Shown here: positions 50,269 to 59,983 of the stretch, in pieces
How the letters are laid out: the number at the start of each line of letters is the position of its first letter
Position numbering within the stretch: the stretch's first letter is position 1
DNA from: SMAG-U1939 sp035763125
Lineage (GTDB): Bacteria; Chloroflexota; Ktedonobacteria; Ktedonobacterales; JADMIN01
Assembly: GCA_035763125.1 (NCBI GenBank)
Contig: DASUBU010000211.1
Location: 4,427-68,426 of the forward strand
Direction of reading: 5' to 3'
DNA: 64,000 bases
Made by a program: the position numbers and the translations under genes
Notes under the pieces: model-generated
Database searches by the model: none
What the model saw: the letters and a program-made list of their open reading frames with translations, nothing else
What the model was told of the DNA's origin: nothing

Positions 50269-51240
50269 ATGTTCACCCAGATCCTGGTGCCGCTGGACGG
50301 CTCGACCCGCGCTGAGCAGGCGCTGCCCCTCGCGGCCCGCATCGCCCGCGCATCTGGCGCCCGCATCTTGCTCGTGCGCGCCGTCGTGGTTCCCGTGACC
50401 TACGGCGTAATGATGGAGGGCGAGTCGCTGCACTGGCGCTTGGCGCACGATGAGACCGAAGAGGCGCAGACGTATCTGAACACGCTGGCGCAATCGGAGC
50501 AGCTCAAAGGTCTGCCGGTCGAGAGCCTCGTCAAAGTCGGAGTTGCCGCCAACGTCATCCTTGATGCGGCCGCGGAGCGTGGCGCGGATCTCGTCGTGTT
50601 GACGAGCCATGGCCGCACGGGATTTACCCGCTGGATGCTGGGAAGCGTAGCGCAACACATCGCCCACCATTCGACTGCGCCGGTGCTGGTGCTACGCAGG
50701 CACGGCGAGAGCGTGGCTGAAGGGGAAGACTTCTCGCATGTGCTCGTGCCGCTGGACGGCTCGCCGCTGGCGGAGGCGGCCCTGGAGCCGGCGCGCGGGC
50801 TCGCGCTGGCGCTCAGCGCCCCCGGGCAGGCTCGCATCCACCTCGTGCTGGTGGTCGCGCCATACGAGAGCGTGCCGGAGAACATGCCCGATGCGCTGAT
50901 CATGGAGGGCGCGCGGTCCTACCTGGAGCGCGTGGGACAGCGCCTGGCCGCTGAGGGCGAAGGAGGACAGTTGGCCGTCACCTGGTCGGTCGTGGCGAAT
51001 CTCGACATCGCGCAGGGCATCCTGGTGGTGGCGGAGGCGGCACAAGGCGCAGAAGGCACGCCACCGTTCGGCCGCGCGGGTGTGATCGCGATGGCGACGC
51101 ATGGCTATGGCGGTGTGGAGCGCTGGGCGCTGGGCAGCATCGCCGAGCGAGTGCTGCATGCGTCGAAGCACCCCATGCTGATCGTGCGGCCTCCTGAGGT
51201 GGTCGCCCGGGCGCGTGGCGCGGGCCAGCCATCGGCGTAA
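50269..51240 (+). CDS. tandem universal stress protein (two UspA domains)
   Basis: A 323-residue protein with two USP domains. Domain 1 (1-145) opens FTQILVPLDGSTRAEQALP and has the ATP-binding loop LTSHGRTGFTRWMLGSVAQHIAHHSTAPVLVL. Domain 2 (155-310) opens SHVLVPLDGSPLAEAAL and has MATHGYGGVERWALGSIAERVLHASKHPMLIV. Both retain G-x2-G-x9-G(S/T), so both may bind ATP. AAAGG precedes ATG 50269. It is probably monocistronic; such proteins respond to starvation or redox stress. Confidence 0.95.
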   Translation: MFTQILVPLDGSTRAEQALPLAARIARASGARILLVRAVVVPVTYGVMMEGESLHWRLAHDETEEAQTYLNTLAQSEQLKGLPVESLVKVGVAANVILDAAAERGADLVVLTSHGRTGFTRWMLGSVAQHIAHHSTAPVLVLRRHGESVAEGEDFSHVLVPLDGSPLAEAALEPARGLALALSAPGQARIHLVLVVAPYESVPENMPDALIMEGARSYLERVGQRLAAEGEGGQLAVTWSVVANLDIAQGILVVAEAAQGAEGTPPFGRAGVIAMATHGYGGVERWALGSIAERVLHASKHPMLIVRPPEVVARARGAGQPSA

Positions 51241-51847
51241 GGCTGGTAGCAGCGAGATATCCATCAGGCGACCAAGAGCCTCGCACGAAGGCGTGACGCG
51301 CTCCTCGTGGACACTCTTGTCCAGGGGGAGCGCGTCAATTCTTGTGTCGGTGTCATAGCTAGCTCTATTTATACGCAGGCGCAGATGTGAGCAGGTGTGC
51401 CTCAGCGAGCCATTGACACCGCAGCCACTATCGGCGTATTGTCCTTGTGGACTCATCTTGCCGTGGCGCGTGAGGCGGGGCGGTACGATTGCCCGTTGAA
51501 GGGAAACTGGACGCTGGAGCGCGCCAGTCGAGCATACCGACGTTGGGTGAAGTGTCTTCGTGGGCGCCCAGGGAAGAGGGCGCGTCGGCAGGTAGCTCGT
51601 ACTTTGGACCGGCGTGAGGGATCACTCGCGCCGAGAGATGGGCATGGCCGGCGGCACAGTGGCGCTGAAGAGCCGCGCCAGCCAGCCGGCACATGCCGTT
51701 GGGCACGTTCTGCGGCCCAGGATGTCCTCCCAGATAGGCCCACACGGTACTCGGCGAGGCCTGGTTGCGTTCGCGCGAGGCTTCGCGAGGTGATGGTGGC
51801 GCTCAGCACATACTGGACGCCGGTCGAGTTGCCCCGAGGTACAGATC
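51241..51847. other. 607-bp region without a supported gene
   Basis: An open frame at 51397-51858 (+) exists but has no recognisable family pattern and overlaps the next gene's start. The stretch around 51350-51390 is AT-richer and may hold a promoter. No RNA gene was recognised. Confidence 0.4.
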
Positions 51848-53968
51848 ATGGATGCTGAGGAAGTCGCGCTGATCACCGCTGCCGTAGAGTCGTCCACCAG
51901 CCAGGAGCGGCTCCATATTCTGGTAGTTGAGAACGACGAGGCCAATCGCCTGGCTGTGCGGCGTTCGTTGCGGCGCTCTGATGTCGTAGCGGCGGTGGAC
52001 GAGGCCGCTTCGGCGGGCGAGGCGCTGGAATGCGTAGACTCCGCAGTCTACGATTGCGTGCTTCTCGACTACCACATCTCCGGCACTGACGGCCTCGCGC
52101 TGCTGCGCGCGATCCGCGACAGCGCCCCCGAAACACCCGTCGTGATGGTCACCACACGTGGCGACGAGAAGGTTGCCGCCGAACTGATGAAAGCCGGGGC
52201 AGCGGACTATCTACCCAGGACGTCGCTGACACCCCCGCGGGTCGCCTCCACCCTGCGGCATGTGTTGGCGCTCGCGCGCATGGCAGCGGAGCGGCGGCGG
52301 GCGAAGGACGAGCTGCGCGCGCAGCGGGAGCGCATTCGTCGCGCGCTGCAGATTGAGACCGTGGGCATCGTGTTCTCTACCATGGATGGTCAGATCGCCG
52401 ACGCCAACGATGCCTTTCTGCGTATGACCGGCTGTAGCCGTGACGATCTGGCCGCGGGGCGCGTGCGATGGGATGAGCTGACGGCGCCAGAGGGGATCCC
52501 GCGGGCGTTCGAGACCATCGAGGAGCTGCGGACAACCGGCCGGGTGACGCCCTACGAGCGGGAATACGTTCGCGGAGATGGAACGCGCTGGTGGGGGCTG
52601 TACGCTGCAACGCGGCTTGCAGACAACCGGAGCGTGGGGTTTGTCCTCGATATCACCGCCCGCAAGCGCACGGAGATGGAGCGCGAGCGCCTGCTGGAGC
52701 GCGAGCAGGTGGCCCATGCAGCCGCCGAGCGGGCGACCGAGCGCATCGCTGCTCTTCAGTCCGTGACCGTGGCCCTGGCCCAGGCCGGCAGCCCAGCGGA
52801 TGTCGGCGCGGTCGTTACCGGGCAGGCGATCACGGCGCTGGGAGCCGCTGCTGGGGCGATGTTCCTCGTGGATGCGAACGCCGACGCGCTGGAGGTCGCG
52901 CACATCGTCGGCTACACCGATGAGGTACGCGAGGCGTTCCGGCGTGTTCCCCTCTCCGCTCGCGGTCCCCTCACCGACGCGATTCGCGCTGAAGAGTCTG
53001 CTTTCTACGGCACACGTGAGGCTTTGCTGGGCGCCTATCCGGACCTGGCCGCATATGTGGCTGCTGAGAGCCACATCAGCCACGCGATTATGCCGATGAT
53101 CCTCGACCGCCGGGCGCTCGGCGCGCTCCGGCTCAGCTTCGCCGAACCGCGGGCATTTGCCTCGCAGGACCAGGCATTCATGGTGGCGCTGGCGCAACAG
53201 TGCGCGCAGGCGCTGGAGCGGGCGCGCCTCTTCGCGGCGGAGCAGGCGGCACGGGCAGAGGCCGAGGCGGCTGTGCAGGCCCGCGACAACTTCGTCACGA
53301 TCATCTCGCACGATCTGCGCAATCCAATGACGGCCATTCAGTCTCAGATGGACCTGTTGCGGCGCCGCGCCACGCAAGGCGTTGCCCCCACCGCCAAACG
53401 GCTCGTGACCTGGCTGTTGATGGTCGGAAAGAGCGTCAAGCGCCTCTCGGCGCAGATTGACGAGCTGCACGACGCAACGCGCATGCAGGCCGGCCGGGCA
53501 CTCGATCTGCAGCGCCACCCCACGGACCTGGTGGCGCTCGCTCGTGAGGCTGCCACGCAGTATCGGCACTTATCGGAGGCGCATCGGATACGCATTGAGA
53601 CGGCTGTGCCCTCGCTCATCGGTATCTGGGATGCCAGTCGCTTGGAGCGTGTCCTCGTCAACCTGCTATCCAACGCGATTAAGTACAGTCCCGCTGGCGG
53701 TCTCATCAGCGTCAAAGTGACTCACGATGGCGACTGGGGCATCCTGTCGGTCAAAGACCGCGGCATCGGCGTCCCCGCACAGGATACCGAGCGCATCTTC
53801 CAGCGCTACGAGCGCGCCAGCAACGTGACGAACGCGATCCCAGGGGCCGGGCTAGGACTGGCAGGCGCGCGAGATATCATCGCCTTGCACGGAGGGAGCA
53901 TCGCAGTGCAGAGCGAGGAAGGCGTGGGAACCACCTTTGTCGTGCGCCTGCCCATGACGATCGAGTAG
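51848..53968 (+). CDS. hybrid sensor: receiver-PAS-GAF-histidine kinase
   Basis: A 706-residue signalling protein. An N-terminal receiver (about 22-140) has the phospho-acceptor Asp74 in CVLLDYHISGTDG and the acidic pair ENDE at its start. A PAS domain follows (about 162-275), then GAF (about 295-455), HisKA with His488 in TIISHDLRNPMTA, and HATPase_c (LLSNAIKYSP, KDRGIGVP, GAGLGLAGARDII). No TM segment is seen. The receiver-first order suggests control of this kinase by another kinase. Its own output partner is not adjacent. It converges on the sigma factor gene. Confidence 0.94.
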   Translation: MDAEEVALITAAVESSTSQERLHILVVENDEANRLAVRRSLRRSDVVAAVDEAASAGEALECVDSAVYDCVLLDYHISGTDGLALLRAIRDSAPETPVVMVTTRGDEKVAAELMKAGAADYLPRTSLTPPRVASTLRHVLALARMAAERRRAKDELRAQRERIRRALQIETVGIVFSTMDGQIADANDAFLRMTGCSRDDLAAGRVRWDELTAPEGIPRAFETIEELRTTGRVTPYEREYVRGDGTRWWGLYAATRLADNRSVGFVLDITARKRTEMERERLLEREQVAHAAAERATERIAALQSVTVALAQAGSPADVGAVVTGQAITALGAAAGAMFLVDANADALEVAHIVGYTDEVREAFRRVPLSARGPLTDAIRAEESAFYGTREALLGAYPDLAAYVAAESHISHAIMPMILDRRALGALRLSFAEPRAFASQDQAFMVALAQQCAQALERARLFAAEQAARAEAEAAVQARDNFVTIISHDLRNPMTAIQSQMDLLRRRATQGVAPTAKRLVTWLLMVGKSVKRLSAQIDELHDATRMQAGRALDLQRHPTDLVALAREAATQYRHLSEAHRIRIETAVPSLIGIWDASRLERVLVNLLSNAIKYSPAGGLISVKVTHDGDWGILSVKDRGIGVPAQDTERIFQRYERASNVTNAIPGAGLGLAGARDIIALHGGSIAVQSEEGVGTTFVVRLPMTIE

Positions 53969-54010
53969 TCTCGGATTGGCCCCAGCCAGACCCGAGACGG
54001 CGGGAGAACG

Positions 54011-55075
54011 CTAGATCACTTCACGCAGCGACTGCCCGGCGGTGGCGGTGCGCAGCTTGGCCAGCGCCACCATTTCGAGCTGCCGCACCCGCTCGCGCGA
54101 GATGCCCAGCTCCTTGCCCACCTCCAGCAGGGTCCGACTGCGCCCATCGCCGATGCCATAGCGCAGGATGACCACCGAGCGCTCGCGCGGTGTGAGCTGG
54201 TTCAGCGCGCGATGCAGCTCTTCGCCCAGCAGATGTCGCGAGGCGATATCGGCCGGCGCCTGGATGCCGGGATCTTCGAGGGTGTCGGAGAGCGAGAGGC
54301 GATTGTCGGTGTCGGCCGGCGCGTCGAGCGAGACAGGCTGCTCCGTCACGTGCAGCAGGTCGTCCACCTCTTCGGACGGCATGCCGGCGGCCTCGGCGAT
54401 CTGCTCGGTCAGCGGATCGCCGCCGTTCTCCTGTGAGAGCTGGCTGGCGATGCGGCGCACCTTGCGCAGGCGCGTTGCCACATGCTCCGGCAGGTGAATC
54501 AAGCGCGACTGCTCGCCCGCCGCGCGGCTGATCGCCTGGCGAATCCACCACGTCGCGTAGGTGCCGAAGTGGCAGCCACGGCGCCAGTCGAACTTCTCGG
54601 CGGCGCGCATCAGGCCCAGATTGCCTTCCTGGATCAGATCAATCAGCGGCACGCCCGAGTTCGTGTAGCGCCGCGCGATGGAGATGACCAAACGCAGATT
54701 GGCCTCGATCAGCCGCCGCCGCGCCCTGGTGTCGCCAGCTTGCCCGCGCTTGGCGAGGATGATCTCCTCTTCATGTGAGAGCAGCGAGAGCCCACGGATA
54801 TCATGCAGATAGCTCTGGAAGGCGTCCTCGGTGCCATCGGCGCCGCCGTAGAAACCCGCACCCTTGCCGTACAGCGCGTCCTCTTCCTCCGCACTCAGCT
54901 CAGCCAGCTCCGCATCGGTCGGCTCGACCTCTTCGGCGGCCGCGGTTGACGCCGGAGCCACAGCGAGCGTGTCCGCACCTTGCGCACCAGGGGTGGCCGG
55001 GGCAGAGGTAGCAGCGAACACTTGCCGCAAAAGCCGCTCGGCGGTGGTGTCGTGCTCTGATCGCGTTGCAGCCAT
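54011..55075 (-). CDS. RNA polymerase sigma-70 family factor (SigA/HrdB-like)
   Basis: A 354-residue group 1/2 sigma factor. An acidic N-terminus (about 1-95) is followed by region 1.2 (DAFQSYLHDIRGLSLLSHEEEIILA), region 2 (RLIEANLRLVISIARRYTNSGVPLIDLIQEGNLGLMRAAEKFDW, then FGTYATWWIRQAI), region 3 and region 4 (LTPRERSVVILRYGIGD, LEVGKELGISRERVRQLE). Region 2.4 and 4.2 are complete, so it should read normal -10/-35 promoters. ATG 55075 follows GGAGGAGG. Short region 1.1 suggests a group 2 or alternative primary factor. Confidence 0.94.
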   Translation of the reverse strand: MAATRSEHDTTAERLLRQVFAATSAPATPGAQGADTLAVAPASTAAAEEVEPTDAELAELSAEEEDALYGKGAGFYGGADGTEDAFQSYLHDIRGLSLLSHEEEIILAKRGQAGDTRARRRLIEANLRLVISIARRYTNSGVPLIDLIQEGNLGLMRAAEKFDWRRGCHFGTYATWWIRQAISRAAGEQSRLIHLPEHVATRLRKVRRIASQLSQENGGDPLTEQIAEAAGMPSEEVDDLLHVTEQPVSLDAPADTDNRLSLSDTLEDPGIQAPADIASRHLLGEELHRALNQLTPRERSVVILRYGIGDGRSRTLLEVGKELGISRERVRQLEMVALAKLRTATAGQSLREVI

Positions 55076-56037
55076 GTCGCGCAGTCCTCCTCCCGAATCT
55101 CGCAGTGGACCCGGGCTTTGTGGCATCGCCCGCTCTGGCATCACCTGGCGCGCGTTCGCGCACCTGCACAGATTTTGTTCATTCTCGCCGGTAGTATACA
55201 CGGCTGCCTCAATCAATCGCTATCAGGTATTCACCTGACTTTTCAGCCGTCTTTGCTGTACTCTCTCTGACGGTTTGTGGTTGTCCCCTTTTACATGCTT
55301 CACTTTCTGAATGATGATTTTCCTGCGGCATGAGACCCCGTCGCTACGGCACGTCGTCTCCGCCAGGCACATCTCATCCGCTCACTCTTCTCTACGTCCG
55401 CCTACGCGCGCGGTTACGCATACGCCCCTCCATGGGCGCGTCCGTCTGTACACAGTTTGTACAGATCGGCGCGCGGCACGCGCCGGCTGGCCCGCGACGA
55501 TTGGGGGAGATTCAGCGTGTTTCGCCGGTGCCGGCAGCCGCGCCCCGGCACAAACCCCGGACAAACGTCCGATTTCGGCCGGCGAGCGTCGTACCCGCCC
55601 GACGGTCCGGCGACAAGCACCGAAAGTCAATTACGTCGTCCGGCACACGAATCTCACACCTCGCGTGCGTCGCATCTCCGCGGCGAGCGCCGTCCTTCCT
55701 ATCGGGTTCCACAGCGCTCGCCCCCAGAGTGGGCACACGTCGCATCCCAGCGTGATAATCACATTCCCCCGCAAGTCTCGCGCCATTACGGCTGGTCGCT
55801 GGCCGTGCATGCACCTCCTGTCACGTTGGCCTGCGCGTGATCTCTTGCCCGCGCCGAATATGACGATGGTCACGCTGGACTGTCTGGCGAGCCAGCGCGG
55901 CGTGGGCGTGGAGCATGACGAACGACACAAGCGGCGGCGTGGGCAGAGCATCTATAATGAAGGCGGCACCGCGGCGGGCATGGCGCGCTTCGCCGCTGCT
56001 CGGTCCCACATCTGTATCTGCACGGGAGAGGCATCCG
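55076..56037. other. 962-bp divergent upstream region of the sigma factor and NarL-type kinase
   Basis: The first 250 bp are AT-richer than the rest and probably contain the sigma factor promoter. The perfect dyad CTGTACA-N5-TGTACAG lies at 55446-55464. Long open frames occur on both strands, but none has a ribosome binding site or recognisable protein pattern. Confidence 0.45.
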
Positions 56038-57405
56038 ATGGCACGTAACGTCCTCTGGTCATGGCGGCCGCGGATCGCGCGACGTCCCGACGTGTTGTGC
56101 GCGCCGGTGGCAGCCGATGCACCCCGCTCCGGCTGGCATCTGGAGAATCTCTCAGGCGGCCGGATCAGCAGGTTGATGGATGTCAGCATCTACTTCACAG
56201 TCGCCGCCGGCTACCTCATCGCCGTTGTCCAGGCGACTGAGGTCACGCTGCCTGGGTTCCTTCTGCTAACCGGCGCCAATATCGCCTGGCTTGCCGTCTT
56301 CCAATTGATGAGTCCCCGGGCCAACAGTCCCCGAACGCTGAGGCTCTACGCGATGAGCCTGGTGGCATGCGCGCTGCTCGCGCTGGGCGCGCTCTGGCTG
56401 GGCGGCTACTACGATTGGATGCTGCCGGTGATCACCGTCTCGGGCGTCGCGAGCATGTTCCCGCCACGCTCCGCGCTGCTGTACGCCTCGGTGAATCTCG
56501 TTGCCGCGTTCGCTACCCTGGGGCTGCGCTATGACTTTGGCACCCTGCAAGAGGCGGTCACGCTGTTGCCCGCGTTCGTCTTCGCCTTCCTCTTCCCGTT
56601 CGTCATCCGCTGGCACGTCCAGCAGACCGAGCGCGCCGAGGCACTGGTCGCCCAGCTCGAGGAGGCACAAGAGCAGCTCCGCACGTACGCCAGCCAGGTC
56701 GAAGAGCTGACCGCCGATCGCGAGCGCAATCGCATTGCCCGCGAGATCCACGACACGCTCGGCCACTACCTCACCATCCTCGCGGTCGAGCTGGAGACCG
56801 CCCTCAAGCTCTACGACCGGGCGGACCCGCGTTTGCGCGACGAGCTGGTGGAGGCGCGGCGCGCCGCCGCCGAATGTCTGGGTGAGGTGCGCCGGTCGGT
56901 TGCGGCGCTGCGGCCCAACGATCCCACCGCGCGCTCCTTCGAGCAGGCGCTCGCCCGCCTGGCCGCCGAGTTCGAGGCCGTCGCGCCCGAAACGCAGATC
57001 GTCCTCGACGCCGAAGGGCCGTTGCAGGAGCTGCCGGCGGAGCTGCGCGTCGCGCTCTATCGCTGTGTGCAGGAGGCGCTCACCAACGTCCGCAAGCACG
57101 CCGCCGCCAGCAAGGTGCTCGCGCGCCTGCGGGTGGACGACTGCCACGCCGAGCTGACGGTGCTCGACAATGGCGCGGGCGCTGCGTCGGGCGCCGACGG
57201 CCACGAGCCAGGCTTCGGCCTGCTGGGCATGCGCGAGCGGATCGCGTTGCTCGGGGGCACCGCCATGGCGCAGCCTGATCCTGGCCGCGGCTGGCGCGTG
57301 GAGGTACGTGTGCCCGTCACCTGTCCGCTTGATGTGCCGCGCACGCCCATGCCAGCCCTTGTGGCATCTGCCCCGCGCGCCCTACCAGCAGCGGAGGATG
57401 GATAG
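56038..57405 (+). CDS. NarL-type membrane sensor histidine kinase (HisKA_3)
   Basis: A 455-residue sensor. Five or six TM helices (about 45-200; VSIYFTVAAGYLIAVV to LLPAFVFAFLFPFVI) are followed by a coiled coil (QQTERAEALVAQLEEAQEQLRTYASQVEELTADRE), then HisKA_3 with phospho-acceptor His238 in RNRIAREIHDTLGHYLTIL, and HATPase_c (YRCVQEALTNVRKHA, LDNGAG, GFGLLGMRERI). A Pro-rich tail ends the protein. ATG 56038 follows GGGAGAGG. It is coupled to the response regulator 3 nt downstream; the signal is likely sensed in the membrane. Confidence 0.94.
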   Translation: MARNVLWSWRPRIARRPDVLCAPVAADAPRSGWHLENLSGGRISRLMDVSIYFTVAAGYLIAVVQATEVTLPGFLLLTGANIAWLAVFQLMSPRANSPRTLRLYAMSLVACALLALGALWLGGYYDWMLPVITVSGVASMFPPRSALLYASVNLVAAFATLGLRYDFGTLQEAVTLLPAFVFAFLFPFVIRWHVQQTERAEALVAQLEEAQEQLRTYASQVEELTADRERNRIAREIHDTLGHYLTILAVELETALKLYDRADPRLRDELVEARRAAAECLGEVRRSVAALRPNDPTARSFEQALARLAAEFEAVAPETQIVLDAEGPLQELPAELRVALYRCVQEALTNVRKHAAASKVLARLRVDDCHAELTVLDNGAGAASGADGHEPGFGLLGMRERIALLGGTAMAQPDPGRGWRVEVRVPVTCPLDVPRTPMPALVASAPRALPAAEDG

Positions 57406-57408
57406 GCC

Positions 57409-58125
57409 ATGAGCACAAGTGCCAACGAACACATTCGCGTGCTGCTGGTGGACGACCAAACGTTGCTGCGCGAGAGCTTCCACCGCCTGCTCGATCTCGA
57501 AGGCGGCGATATTCACGTCGTCGGCTCGGCTGGCGACGGACTGGAGGCTCTGGCGCTGGTGGAGCAGCTTGCGCGCGAGGGGCGCGCGCCGGACGTCGTG
57601 TTGATGGACGTGCGGATGCCGCGGTTGGATGGCGTGCAGACCACGCGCCAGCTCCTCGCGCGCTTCCCCCGCACGCGCGTGATGATGCTGACCACCTTCG
57701 ACGACGAGGAGTACATCGTCGAGGGGCTGCGCGCTGGCGCCACCGGCTATCTGCTCAAAGACGCCTCCTCCGAGCAGCTCGTCGAGGCCATCCGCGCGGT
57801 GCACCGGGGCGAGGCTCCGCTGCAGCCCTCCGTCGCCGCCAAGCTCGTCGCCCGCCTGGCCCGTGTGTCCGACGCGCCGCCCGCGCCCACAGCAGCATCC
57901 GCAGCGGCGGCGCCCGCATCCGGCCTGCCCGGCACCGAGCTGACCGAGCGCGAGCGCGAGATCCTGGCGCTGATTGCGCGCGGCGAGAGCAACCGCGAGA
58001 TCGGCGAGGCGCTCTACATCACCGAAGGCACTGTCAAGAACCACGTCTCGAACATCCTCAGCAAGCTCGGTCTGCGCGACCGCACCCAGGCCGCCCTCTG
58101 GGCCCGCGGGCGCGGCCTAGCTTGA
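57409..58125 (+). CDS. NarL/LuxR-family response regulator
   Basis: A 238-residue regulator. The receiver (about 8-130) has acidic pocket DD at 15-16 and phospho-acceptor Asp67 in VVLMDVRMPRLDG, switch Thr in MLTTFDDEEY, and Lys in LLKDAS. An Ala/Pro-rich linker (155-175) leads to the LuxR helix-turn-helix (LTEREREILALIARGESNREIGEALYITEGTVKNHVSNILSKLGLRDRTQA). It follows the kinase by 3 nt and is surely its partner. Targets are not known. Confidence 0.96.
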   Translation: MSTSANEHIRVLLVDDQTLLRESFHRLLDLEGGDIHVVGSAGDGLEALALVEQLAREGRAPDVVLMDVRMPRLDGVQTTRQLLARFPRTRVMMLTTFDDEEYIVEGLRAGATGYLLKDASSEQLVEAIRAVHRGEAPLQPSVAAKLVARLARVSDAPPAPTAASAAAAPASGLPGTELTEREREILALIARGESNREIGEALYITEGTVKNHVSNILSKLGLRDRTQAALWARGRGLA

Positions 58126-58267
58126 AGAGCTGACAGCGTCAGCGGTCGGGAACGTGGCCACAGGCAGGGTTGGCGCAGACCATCTCGACGCCAGTTTCGC
58201 CCCGCTTGCACAGCAGTGTTACTCTGCCTGCGTGTTTTAGCTCAAACGCAGAGAGGCGGGAGGGCCA

Positions 58268-58636
58268 ATGGCGGATGTACTCACCTTCGCCTTGGATCTG
58301 CTCATCTTCGTCGTCCCGGTTGCCATCATTGCCCTGGCTTGTTACGGTTCGCGCGTAGTCAGGCTGGCTCCGAACCCAGAGACGTGGAGCCGCCTCGTCC
58401 GGAACGCTTGGGGTGCGGCCCTGTGCATCTTGATACTCCCATCCCTGATATTCTCGCCGCAGCATCGCGTGAGCTTCGCCCTGCACGACCTAACAACCAC
58501 GTTTGGGTTGTGCGCTCTGGCGAGCCTTGCCCTAGCAGGGCTTTACGGCCTCGCTCGTAGCGTATGGCAATGTCGGAGGGAGGTTGTTCGCGTGCAGCAG
58601 AGCGCGGACATCGCGCCATCAGACTCCCACCCCTAG
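58268..58636 (+). CDS. small three-helix membrane protein, unassigned
   Basis: A 122-residue protein. Hydrophobic segments are LTFALDLLIFVVPVAIIALACY, AWGAALCILILPSLIF, and FGLCALASLALAGLYGLA, followed by a polar C-terminus. No family recognised. GGCGGGAGGG precedes the ATG. It lies between the NarL-type pair and a convergent membrane sensor and may be a target of the regulator. Confidence 0.65.
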   Translation: MADVLTFALDLLIFVVPVAIIALACYGSRVVRLAPNPETWSRLVRNAWGAALCILILPSLIFSPQHRVSFALHDLTTTFGLCALASLALAGLYGLARSVWQCRREVVRVQQSADIAPSDSHP

Positions 58637-58696
58637 ATTGCTGATGCTCACCTCACGCAGACTCCGCCCGCATGAGGAAGTGGTCGAAGCGACACG

Positions 58697-59983
58697 CTAC
58701 GTGCGCAGCCACAGCGAGACGTGCGCGGGCTGCATCGTGTCATCTACCACCCCCAGCAGATCGTCGCTGAGTCGCTCCAGGTCCACCTCGTTGCGCAACG
58801 CGGTGCTAAATGCCGCCAGGGTCTTGGCGGTGTCGTACTTGCGCCGGTAGAAGCGCCGATCAATCGTCGCCTGGATGCGGCGGCGCAACGGCTGGAAGAG
58901 CGCGGCGATCAGCAGCGTCGAGAGCACGACGGCCAGCGGCTGCTGCGATGCCTGTCCCCCAATGAGCGCATGGGCGATCTGCTGCAGGGTGATCACGGTG
59001 GCGAAGTACACGGCCGCCAGCAGCGCCGTCAGCGAGCCGTAGACCAGGGTGCGATTGATGAGGATATCAATGTCGTAGAGGTGGTAGCGCAGCACGGCGA
59101 TCGCGATCGTGAAAGGCGCACATAACAAACAGGCTGTGGCAGCCGCCGCGGCGAGCACGATATAAAGCGGGCTGAGCGACGGAAAGATCAGCCCGGGAAA
59201 GAGGATGGCGGCGGTTGCCAGGGTGCCAACCGCAAAGCCGAAGACCACCCACTTGGTCTGCACGCGCTGGATGGGTCCTGACACACGCCGATAGCGATAG
59301 ACCTGGGCCGCTGCCGCACCCACCATCACCACAGACCATCCAAGTATCGCCGGCATGGGGTAGCGTGTCTGCTGCGGCGTGGCGTTGAGCACATAGACGG
59401 CATGGAGCGTGTCCACCGCGAGGTCGCCCACGACAATCAGCCAGGCCCACCGCGGTACGAAGCGTCCGTCGGGAAAGAGCGTGGCCACGAGGAAGGCGGC
59501 CACGAACGTGAGCTTATTGATGAGGAGTGCCGGCACCTGCCACGGCGAGGGGCTCGCCTCCACCGTCTCGGTGACCAAGACGGTGCCTGTCATGACGAGC
59601 AGCACGGCAACCAGCAGCGCCATCCAGTCATCGGACTTGCGCCACACCAGCACAGCGCCAACCGTGGTGCAGACCACTGCGAAACAGACAGCGAGCGCCG
59701 TGCAGTAGACGGCGTAACCGCCGAGGGTGAAGCCGAGCTGGTCCATTAGCGCTTGCGCCTGCGCGGGTGAGACCTGCCAGAATGCGCAGGTAGTGCCGAT
59801 GCAGGTGGTCTGGAGCTGCGCGTTGTATTCCGGCAGGCTGCCGGCGAAGATGCCCAGGGTGAGCAGGATCAAGCCCGCACACGCGCCGCCCGCGAGGCCT
59901 CTGTGCCACCCGCGCAGACGTGTGTCTCGCCCGCGAGTCGCGGCCAGCGCTATTGTCTGTTTTCCTGCGGCCGCTCCTCGCAT
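58697..59983 (-). CDS. multi-TM sensor protein lacking a transmitter domain
   Basis: A 428-residue protein with about ten TM helices. The segment LRYHLYDIDILINRTLVYGSLTALLAAVYFATVITLQ, then PLRRRIQATIDRRFYRRKYDTAKTLAAFSTALRNEVDLERL, is the sensory module that in Chloroflexota and some Firmicutes kinases (ComP-like) comes before GAF and kinase domains. Here the protein stops shortly after the first residues of that next domain (ALRNEVDLERLSDDLLGVV to SLWLRT). It is therefore a naturally short or truncated sensor. It may work with the NarL-type kinase nearby. Confidence 0.82.
   Translation of the reverse strand: MRGAAAGKQTIALAATRGRDTRLRGWHRGLAGGACAGLILLTLGIFAGSLPEYNAQLQTTCIGTTCAFWQVSPAQAQALMDQLGFTLGGYAVYCTALAVCFAVVCTTVGAVLVWRKSDDWMALLVAVLLVMTGTVLVTETVEASPSPWQVPALLINKLTFVAAFLVATLFPDGRFVPRWAWLIVVGDLAVDTLHAVYVLNATPQQTRYPMPAILGWSVVMVGAAAAQVYRYRRVSGPIQRVQTKWVVFGFAVGTLATAAILFPGLIFPSLSPLYIVLAAAAATACLLCAPFTIAIAVLRYHLYDIDILINRTLVYGSLTALLAAVYFATVITLQQIAHALIGGQASQQPLAVVLSTLLIAALFQPLRRRIQATIDRRFYRRKYDTAKTLAAFSTALRNEVDLERLSDDLLGVVDDTMQPAHVSLWLRT

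Noticed and set aside
51397..51858. 153-codon ORF upstream of the receiver-kinase hybrid
   Set aside because: Arg-rich shadow-type composition, overlaps the start of the kinase gene in another frame, and lacks a ribosome binding site.
55311..56048. Long plus-strand ORF before the NarL-type kinase
   Set aside because: No ribosome binding site, no domain, and overlaps the better-supported kinase start at 56038.
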